DNA of 5,720 nt, taken from DATKQI01 sp035532755 (GTDB lineage: Bacteria; Pseudomonadota; Alphaproteobacteria; Acetobacterales; Acetobacteraceae). Where the stretch lies: assembly GCA_035532755.1 (NCBI GenBank), contig DATKQI010000369.1, positions 1 through 5,720 of the forward strand, given 5' to 3'. The position numbers were made by a program, and so were the translations under genes. Below the pieces are notes generated by a model, which saw only the letters and a program-made list of their open reading frames with translations, was not told the DNA's origin and did not search any database. The stretch's first letter is position 1. Each line of letters opens with the position of its first letter. Shown in pieces: positions 1 to 5,720 of the stretch.

Positions 1-422
1 GCGTCGATCAATATGTCCTGGCTGGCCGAGAGGAACGCGACCAGGGCCGCCGCCGTCACCGCAAGGATCGGCCCGCGCGAAGGGCTGGACAGGGCCAGCA
101 TCACGCAGGCGGCCGTCAGCAGCGGCTGCACCGCGAGCAGCCACCCCCGCCGCCGGCCGAACCGCCACAGCGGCCCCGGCGGGGCGACATGGTCCATCAG
201 CGGCGCCCAGAGGAATTTCAGCGTATAGGCCAGCCCGATATTCGCCGTCAGCCCGATCGCGGCGAGCGAGACGCCATCCGTGCTCATCCACTGCCGCAGG
301 GTGAAGCCCGACAGCGGCAGCGGCAGGCCGGAGGCGAAGCCGAACGCCGTCATCAGCCACAGCCGCCGATCCATCAGGATCGTGCGGGCAGACCGGGCCT
401 GGGTGTCGCCATCGCGGGGCAT
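1..422 (-). CDS. ampG: AmpG-like muropeptide MFS permease, N-terminal part (runs off the left edge)
   Basis: Reading the minus strand from the ATG at 422-420 gives 140 complete codons with no stop before the window edge, so only the N-terminal third or so of the protein is present. AmpG is an inner-membrane transporter of the major facilitator superfamily that imports anhydro-muropeptides for cell-wall recycling. Several stretches match the family as I know it: GFASGLPLPLSG (residues 28-39, first membrane helix), YTLKFLWAPLMD (66-77, second helix and the loop aspartate), FGRRRGWLL (88-96, cytoplasmic basic loop) and SASQDILID (132-140). A second in-frame ATG at 374-372 (residue 17) is another possible start. 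Neither start has a clear Shine-Dalgarno sequence. The frame stays open upstream of 422 to a stop near 529 but contains no further ATG. The gene is divergent from the sugar-acid genes. Family membership is fairly sure; the exact substrate is inferred from the family, and an AmpG paralogue with a different role is possible. Confidence 0.85.
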   Translation of the reverse strand, partial: MPRDGDTQARSARTILMDRRLWLMTAFGFASGLPLPLSGFTLRQWMSTDGVSLAAIGLTANIGLAYTLKFLWAPLMDHVAPPGPLWRFGRRRGWLLAVQPLLTAACVMLALSSPSRGPILAVTAAALVAFLSASQDILID

Positions 423-571
423 CAGCCACTCATACCGGCGTTGCCGTGATTCGTCAGCGGCGATCGGACCCGGCTTTGTCTGCCCTGGCCTGTCGCCCTG
501 GCCTTGCCTTGCGGCGATGACACTCTAAGGTGCGGCGTGATTTGTCTGGTTATTGGGGGAAGCGCCGAATT
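423..571. promoter_or_regulatory. Divergent intergenic region between the permease and the sugar-acid operon
   Basis: This gap of about 150 bp must hold the start signals for the permease gene (leftward) and the dehydratase gene (rightward), since both 5' ends face it. I could not find a convincing -35/-10 pair for a housekeeping sigma factor on either strand. It contains a perfect 10-bp direct repeat (482-491 and 495-504) and an 8-bp repeat TTTGTCTG (475-482 and 541-548), which could be regulator contacts. A ribosome-binding sequence GGGGGAAG (555-562) lies nine bases before the dehydratase ATG. The regulatory role is inferred from position only. Confidence 0.45.
482..504. repeat. 10-bp perfect direct repeat in the divergent intergenic region
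   Basis: The decamer GCCCTGGCCT occurs at 482-491 and again at 495-504, separated by three bases, giving a 13-bp period. It lies outside the accepted genes, about 70 to 90 bp before the dehydratase ATG. It may be a protein-binding site or chance in GC-rich sequence. The 13-bp period is not a whole number of helical turns, which argues somewhat against simple same-face binding. Confidence 0.4.
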
Positions 572-2368
572 ATGGCAGACGGGCATGAAGGCGGCGGGGC
601 AGGCAGGCTGCGCAGCCGGCGGTGGTTCGACAATCCGCACAATCCGGGGATGACGGCGCTCTATATCGAGCGATATCTCAATTTCGGCCTGACGCGCGAG
701 GAATTGCAGTCCGGCAAGCCGATCATCGGCATCGCCCAGACGGGTTCGGACCTCTCGCCGTGCAACCGCCATCACCTCGATCTGGCGAGCCGGGTGCGGG
801 ACGGCATCCGGGATTCGGGCGGCATTCCGCTCGAATTCCCGCTGCACCCGATCCAGGAGACCGGCAAGCGGCCGACGGCGGCACTCGATCGCAACCTCGC
901 CTACCTCGGGCTCGTCGAGGTGCTGCACGGCTATCCGCTGGATGGCGTGGTGCTCACCACCGGCTGCGACAAGACCACGCCGGCCTGCCTGATGGGCGCG
1001 GCCACGGTGAACATCCCCGCGATCGTGCTCTCCGGCGGCCCGATGCTCGATGGCTGGTTCAAGGGCAAGCTCGCCGGCTCCGGCACCGTGGTGTGGGAGG
1101 CGCGCAAGCTGCTGGCCGAGGGCAAGCTCGAATACGAGGAGTTCATGAACATGGTGACCTCCTCGGCGCCCTCCGTCGGCCATTGCAACACCATGGGCAC
1201 GGCCAGCTCGATGAACTCGCTCGCCGAGGCCCTGGGGATGAGCCTGCCGGGCTGCGCGATGATCCCCGGGCCGTACCGGGAACGCGGGCAGATGGCCTAT
1301 GCCACCGGCCGGCGCATCGTGGAAATGGTGCACGAGAACCTCCGCCCGTCCGACATCATGACGAAGGCGGCGTTCGAGAACGCGGTGGTGGCCGCGGCCG
1401 CGCTCGGCGCCTCCTCCAACTGCCCGATCCACATGGTCGCGATCGCCCGGCACATGGGCGTGGACCACACGCTGGACGACTGGCAGCGCCTCGGCACCAC
1501 CATCCCGCTGCTGGTCGATGTGCAGCCGGCGGGGCGGTTCCTGTCCGAAAGCTTCCATCGCGCCGGCGGCGTGCCGGCGGTGATGAAGGAACTGCTGGAC
1601 GCCGGCAAGCTGCACGGCGATGCGATGACGGTGAACGGCAGGACGCTCGCCGAGAACCTCGCGAACGTGGGCGAGCCGGACCGCGAGGTGATCCGCCCGT
1701 ACCGCGCGCCGATGAAGGAGAATGCGGGCTACGCCGTGATGTCCGGCAACCTGTTCGACTCCGCGGTGATGAAGGTCGCGGTGATCGACCGGGAGTTCCG
1801 GGAGCGTTTCCTGTCGGACCCGGCGCACCCGAACGTGTTCGAAGGCAAGGCGATCGTCTTCGTGGGGCCGGAGGACTACCACGCCCGCATCGAGGACCCC
1901 GATCTGGGCGTGGACGAGATGAGCGTGCTGATCGTGCGCAACTGCGGCCCGGTGGGCTATCCGGGCAGTGCCGAGGTGGTGAACATGCAGCCGCCGGCCG
2001 CACTTCTGAAGAAGGGCGTCAACGCCCTGCCGACGATGGGGGACGGGCGGCAATCCGGCACCTCCGGCAGCCCGTCGATCCTGAATGTCTCGCCCGAGGC
2101 GGCGGTGGGCGGCGGGCTCGCGCTGCTGCGCACCGGGGACCGCATCCGCATCGACCTGAATGCGAACAAGGTCGATGTGCTGATGCCGGAGGCGGAGCTT
2201 GCGGCGCGGCGTGCGGCCTGGAGCGCGCCCGATTTGCAGAACAAGACGCCGTGGGAGCAGATCTACCGCTCCATGGTCGGGCAGATGGGCACCGGCGCGT
2301 GCCTGGAGCCGGCCACGCTGTTCCTCAACATCGTCGAGACGCGCGGCGAATCCCGCGATAATCACTGA
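572..2368 (+). CDS. IlvD/Edd-family aldonate dehydratase (D-xylonate/L-arabinonate dehydratase type)
   Basis: Predicted 598-residue cytoplasmic enzyme that removes water from a sugar acid to give a 2-keto-3-deoxy acid. The family uses a [2Fe-2S] cluster and Mg2+. The three expected cluster cysteines are visible: C64 in SPCNRHH, C132 in TTGCDKTTP (with K134, the lysine reported to be carbamylated in relatives) and C205 in VGHCNTMGTASS. The segment DGRQSGTSGSPSILN (from residue 491) carries the serines where the catalytic base lies in this family. The start RRWFDNPHNPGMTALY and the end ACLEPATLFLNIVETRG closely resemble Caulobacter XylD and rhizobial L-arabinonate dehydratase as I recall them, and the length fits. 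I chose ATG 572 because GGGGGAAG (555-562) precedes it. The frame extends to a GTG at 530, but that start lacks a ribosome-binding site and would add 14 atypical residues. The neighbouring dehydrogenase and hydrolase support a sugar-acid pathway. Family is near certain; the exact aldonate is not, with pentonates favoured. Confidence 0.95.
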   Translation: MADGHEGGGAGRLRSRRWFDNPHNPGMTALYIERYLNFGLTREELQSGKPIIGIAQTGSDLSPCNRHHLDLASRVRDGIRDSGGIPLEFPLHPIQETGKRPTAALDRNLAYLGLVEVLHGYPLDGVVLTTGCDKTTPACLMGAATVNIPAIVLSGGPMLDGWFKGKLAGSGTVVWEARKLLAEGKLEYEEFMNMVTSSAPSVGHCNTMGTASSMNSLAEALGMSLPGCAMIPGPYRERGQMAYATGRRIVEMVHENLRPSDIMTKAAFENAVVAAAALGASSNCPIHMVAIARHMGVDHTLDDWQRLGTTIPLLVDVQPAGRFLSESFHRAGGVPAVMKELLDAGKLHGDAMTVNGRTLAENLANVGEPDREVIRPYRAPMKENAGYAVMSGNLFDSAVMKVAVIDREFRERFLSDPAHPNVFEGKAIVFVGPEDYHARIEDPDLGVDEMSVLIVRNCGPVGYPGSAEVVNMQPPAALLKKGVNALPTMGDGRQSGTSGSPSILNVSPEAAVGGGLALLRTGDRIRIDLNANKVDVLMPEAELAARRAAWSAPDLQNKTPWEQIYRSMVGQMGTGACLEPATLFLNIVETRGESRDNH

Positions 2369-2381
2369 CAAGGCGGGCATT

Positions 2382-2386
2382 AAGGA
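2382..2386 (+). promoter_or_regulatory. Ribosome-binding site that decides the start of the dehydrogenase
   Basis: AAGGA at 2382-2386 lies eight bases before the ATG at 2395, which is ideal spacing. It overlaps the alternative in-frame ATG at 2386, which would add only three residues and would rely on GGCGGG a little further upstream. The 2395 start is therefore preferred. Confidence 0.6.
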
Positions 2387-2394
2387 TGCAGGCA

Positions 2395-3144
2395 ATGGCA
2401 GGCAGGCTGGCGGGCAAGACCGCGTTCGTCACCGCGGCGGCCCAGGGGATCGGGCGCGCCACCGCGCTCGCCTTCGCAGCCGAAGGCGCGCGGGTGATCG
2501 CGACGGATCTGAACGAGGCGAAGCTGGCCGAGATCGCGGGCGGGGCCATCGCCACCGCGAAGCTCGATGCGCTCGATCCGGCGGCGATCGGCGCGGCGGC
2601 GAAGGCGGCGGGCGCGGTGGACATCCTGTTCAACTGCGCGGGCTTCGTCCATCAGGGCAGCGTTCTGGAGGCGACGGAGGAGGAATGGGGCTTCGCGTTC
2701 GACCTCAACGTCCGCTCGATGTTCCGCACCATCCGCGCCTTCCTGCCGGGCATGCTGGAGAAGGGCGGCGGGGCGATCGTGAACGTGGCTTCCGCCGCGG
2801 GCAGCATCAAGGGCGCGCCGGGCCGCTGCATCTACGGCACCACCAAGGCGGCTGTGGTCGGGCTCACGAAATCGGTCGCGGCGGATTTCGTGAAGCAGGG
2901 GGTGCGCTGCAACTGCATCTGCCCCGGCACCATCGAAACGCCGAGCCTGCAGGACCGCATCGCCGCCAATGCCGCGCAGGCGGGATCGATAGAGGCGGCG
3001 CGGGCGATCTTCGTCGCCCGGCAGGCGATGGGGCGGCTGGGCACGGCGGAGGAGATCGCGGCACTCGCGGTCTATCTCGCCAGCGACGAATCGCGCTTCG
3101 TGACGGGCCAGCCGATCGTGATCGACGGCGGCTGGACGGTATAG
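2395..3144 (+). CDS. NAD-dependent short-chain dehydrogenase, probable 2-keto-3-deoxy sugar-acid 4-dehydrogenase
   Basis: Predicted 249-residue classical short-chain dehydrogenase/reductase. Visible features, numbered from ATG 2395: cofactor loop TAAAQGIGRA (13-22); D38 at the end of the second strand, which favours NAD over NADP; NCAG (80-83); N105; catalytic S133, Y147 and K151 in YGTTK; PG at 177-178; C-terminal IDGGW. The sequence strongly resembles vertebrate DHRS6/BDH2 and the bacterial dehydrogenases that oxidise 2-keto-3-deoxy-L-fuconate, L-rhamnonate or pentonate at C4. R144 (before the catalytic tyrosine) and R188 (LQDR) match the arginines reported to hold the substrate carboxylate in human BDH2, so an acidic substrate is likely. 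It starts 26 bp after the dehydratase, whose product would be its substrate, and ends 13 bp before the hydrolase that would take the diketo product. An alternative start at 2386 adds three residues. The family is sure; the substrate is inferred from relatives and neighbours. Confidence 0.93.
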   Translation: MAGRLAGKTAFVTAAAQGIGRATALAFAAEGARVIATDLNEAKLAEIAGGAIATAKLDALDPAAIGAAAKAAGAVDILFNCAGFVHQGSVLEATEEEWGFAFDLNVRSMFRTIRAFLPGMLEKGGGAIVNVASAAGSIKGAPGRCIYGTTKAAVVGLTKSVAADFVKQGVRCNCICPGTIETPSLQDRIAANAAQAGSIEAARAIFVARQAMGRLGTAEEIAALAVYLASDESRFVTGQPIVIDGGWTV

Positions 3145-3148
3145 GGAA
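3143..3148 (+). promoter_or_regulatory. Ribosome-binding site of the hydrolase, overlapping the dehydrogenase stop codon
   Basis: AGGGAA at 3143-3148 shares two bases with the TAG stop of the dehydrogenase (3142-3144) and lies nine bases before the hydrolase ATG at 3158. This arrangement suggests translational coupling of the two genes. Confidence 0.55.
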
Positions 3149-3157
3149 CCGAAAGAC

Positions 3158-4009
3158 ATGAAACTTCTGCGCTATGGACAGCCCGGCAGCGAAAACCCGG
3201 GCATGCTCGCCCCCGATGGCACGGTCCGCGATCTATCCGGCGTGCTGGCCGAACTGGACGGCGCGGCCCTGTCGCCCGGCGCGCTCGGAAGGCTCGCGGC
3301 CCTCGAATGGCGATCCCTGCCGCAGGTGGAGATGGCGGGCATGCGGCTCGGCGCTTGCGTGGCGCGCCCGCTGAACTTCGTGTGCATCGGCCTGAACTAC
3401 GCCGACCATGCGGCGGAAACCGGCGCGCCGATCCCGAAGGAGCCGATCATCTTCCTCAAGTCGCTCGGCGCCTATTGCGGCCCGAATGACGACGTGATGA
3501 TCCCGCGCGGGTCGAAAAAGACCGATTGGGAAGTGGAGCTGGGCGTGGTGATCGGCACCACCGCTCGTTCTGTGCCCGAGCATGCGGCGATGGACCACGT
3601 GGCGGGCTACTGCGTGATCAACGACGTGAGCGAGCGCGAATTCCAGACCGAGCGCGGCGGCACCTGGGACAAGGGCAAGGGCTGCGACACCTTCGGCCCC
3701 ACCGGCCCCTGGCTCGTCACGCAGGACGAGGTAGCGGACCCGCAGAACCTCGCCATGTGGCTGGAGGTGGACGGCAAGCGCATGCAGAACGGCAGCACGA
3801 AAACGATGATCTTCGGCGTGAAGAAGCTCGTCAGCTACGTCAGCCACTTCATCACCCTGCATGCGGGGGACATCATCAGCACCGGCACCCCGCCCGGCGT
3901 GGGCATGGGCATCAAGCCCGAGCCGGTGTTCCTCAAGCCGGGGCAGACCATCCGCCTCGGGATCGAGGGGCTGGGCGAGCAGACGCAGCAGGTCGTCGCG
4001 GCCGGTTGA
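3158..4009 (+). CDS. FAH-family hydrolase, probable 2,4-diketo-3-deoxy sugar-acid hydrolase
   Basis: Predicted 283-residue cytoplasmic enzyme of the fumarylacetoacetate hydrolase family, which cleaves carbon-carbon bonds in diketo acids using a divalent metal. The expected metal ligands are visible: E125 and E127 in TDWEVELGVVIG, and D156 in YCVINDVSER. Other family signatures are CIGLNYADHAAE (76-87), the FLK stretch with K101, RGGTWDKGKGCDTFGP (from about 165) and STGTPPGVGMG near the C-terminus. The MKLLRYG start and the WDKGKGCDTFGP segment are typical of the subgroup that hydrolyses 2,4-diketo-3-deoxy-L-rhamnonate, L-fuconate or pentonate, giving pyruvate plus lactate or glycolate. The ATG at 3158 is supported by AGGGAA nine bases upstream. 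Being third in line after the dehydratase and dehydrogenase fits the last step of the pathway. Ureidoglycolate lyase and other FAH-family roles cannot be excluded from sequence alone, but the context argues against them. Confidence 0.93.
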   Translation: MKLLRYGQPGSENPGMLAPDGTVRDLSGVLAELDGAALSPGALGRLAALEWRSLPQVEMAGMRLGACVARPLNFVCIGLNYADHAAETGAPIPKEPIIFLKSLGAYCGPNDDVMIPRGSKKTDWEVELGVVIGTTARSVPEHAAMDHVAGYCVINDVSEREFQTERGGTWDKGKGCDTFGPTGPWLVTQDEVADPQNLAMWLEVDGKRMQNGSTKTMIFGVKKLVSYVSHFITLHAGDIISTGTPPGVGMGIKPEPVFLKPGQTIRLGIEGLGEQTQQVVAAG

Positions 4010-4012
4010 GCA

Positions 4013-4062
4013 GGGCGGGCGGAGGCGCTTGACCGCAGGCGCCCCGCCGCGCAAACCCGCCC
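4013..4062 (+). terminator. Nested GC-rich hairpin after the hydrolase gene (possible operon end)
   Basis: Four bases after the hydrolase stop, GGGCGGG (4013-4019) can pair with CCCGCCC (4056-4062). Inside this, GGCGC (4024-4028) pairs with GCGCC (4039-4043) around a 10-base loop. Bulging A4023 extends the inner stem to ten pairs (4018-4028 with 4039-4048), an alternative to the outer stem. No T-run follows, so this is not a classical intrinsic terminator. It could act as an atypical terminator or protect the 3' end of the operon mRNA. GC richness makes such pairing easier by chance. Confidence 0.4.
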
Positions 4063-4104
4063 GATGAGCGTTCTGTTCCCGCGCCGCGCCACTTTCCGCC
4101 CGGC

Positions 4105-5682
4105 ATGAGCGGCGCGAACCTCTCCGGCACCGCCGCGCGTGCGCAAGGGCTGGTCGCCACCCCCGCCCGCGCGCTTGCCGCGCTGATCGTCGCGGGCACC
4201 GCCGTGCGGCTCGTTTTCGGCATGGCCATGGGGCTCGGCGTGGACGAGAGCTACATGGTGGCGGCCAGCCGGCACCTGGAGCTGTCGTATTTCGACCATC
4301 CGCCGATCTCCTGGTGGCTCGCGCACGCCTCCGCCGCGCTGCTGGGCAGCCAGGCGCCGGTGGTGGTGCGGCTGCCGTTCATCCTGCTGTTCGCGCTGTC
4401 CACCTGGCTGATGTACCGCCTGGGCAGCCTGCTGTTCAGCCCGCGCGCCGGGTTCTGGGCGGCGGTGCTGTTCAACCTCTCGCCCGTGCTGGGGATCACC
4501 ACCGGCGGCTGGGTGCTGCCGGACGGGCCGCTCGACTGCGCGCTGCTCGGCGGCATCGTCTGCATGGTCCGGGCGCTCGGGCTGGAACGGGATGCGCCCG
4601 CCGCGCCCGAACCCGCGTGGTGGACGGCGGCCGGGTTGTGCGCCGGGCTTGCCATGCTGTCGAAATACTCGGCCGTGCTCACGCTCGCCGGGGTGTTCCT
4701 GTTCCTGCTGACGGAAAGGCGCAGCCGGCATTGGCTCGCCCGGCCGCAACCCTGGCTCGCCTGCGCGCTGGCGGCGCTGATGTTCGCGCCCGTGCTGGTG
4801 TGGAACGCGCTGAACCACTGGGCTTCCTTCGCCTTCCAGGGCGGGCGGGCGGATGGGCTGCGCTTCCACCCGTTCATGCCGTTCGTGGTGTTCGGCGGCG
4901 AATCGCTGTTCCTGCTGCCCTGGATCTGGCTGCCGCTGATGGTGGTGCTGGTGCAGGCCATCCGCCGCGGCCCGGCCGAGCGGCGCGGCTGGTTCCTGGT
5001 CTGCGCCGGCATCATCCCCGTCGTGCTGTTCGCCGTGGTCTCCATCTGGTCGTCCCAGAAGGTGCTGTTCCACTGGGCCGCACCGGGCTACATGATGCTG
5101 TTCCCGCTGCTCGGCGCGGCCGTGGCCCGCCGGCTGGATGCGCAGGACCGGCATGCGCGGCGCTGGCTTTCCTTCACCACGGCCTTCGTCCTGGGCGGGC
5201 TGCTGTTCGTCGGCAGCCAGGTGCAGTTCAACTGGCTGCCCGCCATCCTCGGCCCGTTCCCGCTCGGCCGCGCGCCGGATATCGAGGCGGTGGACTGGAC
5301 CTCGCTGCGCCATGCGCTGGCCCGCCGGGGGCTGCTGAACCGGCCGAACCTCGTCGTCGCCGGGCTGCGCTGGAACGATGCGGGGAAGATCGACTACGCG
5401 CTGCGCGGGCGCCTGCCGGTGACGTGCCTGGGCAACGACCCGCGCGAGTTCGGCTTCATCGCCCCGCCTTCCGCCTTCGTCGGCGACGATGTGCTGATCG
5501 TGGCCACGCGCGGCAATCCCGGCCAGGTCGAGAAGCAGTACGCGCCGTTCTTCGATTCGATCCGGCAGTTGCCGCCGGTGATGATCCGCCACGCCGGGCG
5601 CCCCCTGCTGGAGGCGCCCCTGCTGCTCGGGCGCCATCTGCGCGCCATCCCGGCCCCGGCGGAAACCCGGGGCGGGGGCTGA
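4105..5682 (+). CDS. Integral-membrane glycosyltransferase of the PMT/ArnT (GT39/GT83-like) type
   Basis: Predicted 525-residue inner-membrane protein. The first 380 or so residues contain about ten hydrophobic segments (for example about 22-42, VVVRLPFILLFALSTWLMY, AGLAMLSKYSAVLTLAGVF, GWFLVCAGIIPVVLFAVV). The last 140 or so residues look soluble. The loop after the first helix carries GVDESY (45-50), the acidic pair expected at the active site of polyprenyl-phosphate-sugar-dependent transferases, then YFDHPPISWW (62-71). LPDGPL with D140 and LSKYSAV are also typical of bacterial PMT_2-domain proteins. Such enzymes move a sugar from an undecaprenyl-phosphate carrier onto a lipid, glycan or protein on the periplasmic side; donor and acceptor are not identifiable here. 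The ATG at 4105 has no Shine-Dalgarno sequence and overlaps the stop of a 14-codon reading frame (4064-4108). It lies 95 bp after the hydrolase, beyond a hairpin, so it is probably a separate unit. Family is fairly sure, function is not. Confidence 0.87.
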   Translation: MSGANLSGTAARAQGLVATPARALAALIVAGTAVRLVFGMAMGLGVDESYMVAASRHLELSYFDHPPISWWLAHASAALLGSQAPVVVRLPFILLFALSTWLMYRLGSLLFSPRAGFWAAVLFNLSPVLGITTGGWVLPDGPLDCALLGGIVCMVRALGLERDAPAAPEPAWWTAAGLCAGLAMLSKYSAVLTLAGVFLFLLTERRSRHWLARPQPWLACALAALMFAPVLVWNALNHWASFAFQGGRADGLRFHPFMPFVVFGGESLFLLPWIWLPLMVVLVQAIRRGPAERRGWFLVCAGIIPVVLFAVVSIWSSQKVLFHWAAPGYMMLFPLLGAAVARRLDAQDRHARRWLSFTTAFVLGGLLFVGSQVQFNWLPAILGPFPLGRAPDIEAVDWTSLRHALARRGLLNRPNLVVAGLRWNDAGKIDYALRGRLPVTCLGNDPREFGFIAPPSAFVGDDVLIVATRGNPGQVEKQYAPFFDSIRQLPPVMIRHAGRPLLEAPLLLGRHLRAIPAPAETRGGG

Positions 5683-5702
5683 ACCCGGCCGCCCCGCCAC
5701 CC

Positions 5703-5718
5703 CCGCGCGTCAGCGCGG
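5703..5718. repeat. Short perfect inverted repeat after the glycosyltransferase, at the window edge
   Basis: CCGCGC (5703-5708) and GCGCGG (5713-5718) form a six-pair stem with a GTCA loop, about 20 bp after the glycosyltransferase stop. It could be the start of a transcription terminator, but the window ends two bases later, so any T-run cannot be seen. Confidence 0.35.
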
Positions 5719-5720
5719 CG

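Noticed and set aside
421..434. A four-codon frame (ATG AGT GGC TGA) on the minus strand whose TGATG overlaps the permease start
   Set aside because: It is too short to weigh, has no ribosome-binding site, and such overlaps arise often by chance.
530..571. GTG start at 530 for the dehydratase
   Set aside because: It lacks a ribosome-binding sequence and would add 14 residues not typical of the family, whereas ATG 572 has GGGGGAAG at good spacing.
422..2395. A 657-codon open frame on the minus strand, opposite the dehydratase gene
   Set aside because: Its protein is rich in Arg, His, Ala and Gly with no recognisable family, and it lies exactly opposite a gene with intact catalytic motifs. 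Long antisense frames are common in such GC-rich DNA.
2199..3161. A 320-codon plus-strand frame spanning the dehydratase end and the dehydrogenase
   Set aside because: It overlaps two well-supported genes in another frame and its product is Arg/Gly-rich with no motif, so it is a frame shadow.
3835..5700. A 621-codon open frame on the minus strand, opposite the glycosyltransferase gene
   Set aside because: It is low-complexity, dominated by Gln, Arg, His, Gly and Pro, with no domain signature. It is a shadow of the well-supported plus-strand membrane protein.
5683..5720. TGA on the minus strand at 5712-5710 as the end of a convergent gene entering from the right
   Set aside because: Only a few codons would be visible before the window edge, so there is no coding evidence.

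Overview
The window is very GC-rich and tightly packed. Codon choice (third positions almost all G or C) and the gene types suggest a high-GC alphaproteobacterium, perhaps of the Acetobacteraceae or a nearby group. This assignment is an inference from composition and general protein resemblance, not from a marker gene.

Layout: the left edge holds the 5' part of a minus-strand gene for an AmpG-like muropeptide permease (start at 422, running off the window). A gap of about 150 bp (423-571) separates it from a divergent plus-strand gene set. Three closely spaced genes follow: an IlvD/Edd-family sugar-acid dehydratase of the D-xylonate/L-arabinonate type (572-2368), an NAD-type short-chain dehydrogenase (2395-3144), and a fumarylacetoacetate-hydrolase-family enzyme (3158-4009). 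The gaps between them are 26 and 13 bp, so they very probably form one transcript. After a GC-rich hairpin region (4013-4062) comes a multi-membrane-span glycosyltransferase of the PMT/ArnT type (4105-5682). A short inverted repeat lies at the right edge.

How the genes work together: the three middle genes fit consecutive steps of a non-phosphorylative route for a sugar acid. The aldonate is dehydrated to a 2-keto-3-deoxy acid, the C4 hydroxyl is oxidised to give a 2,4-diketo-3-deoxy acid, and the diketo acid is cleaved hydrolytically to pyruvate plus a small hydroxy acid. That second product would be glycolate from a pentonate, lactate from a 6-deoxyhexonate, or glycerate from a hexonate. 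The dehydratase resembles pentonate enzymes, so pyruvate plus glycolate is the favoured prediction. No sugar dehydrogenase, lactonase, transporter or regulator for the pathway is visible here. The permease and the glycosyltransferase are envelope-related genes with no evident link to sugar-acid breakdown.

I saw no CRISPR array, tRNA, rRNA, insertion sequence or phage gene. The window looks like ordinary chromosome. Its most interesting part is the dehydratase/dehydrogenase/diketo-acid hydrolase combination.
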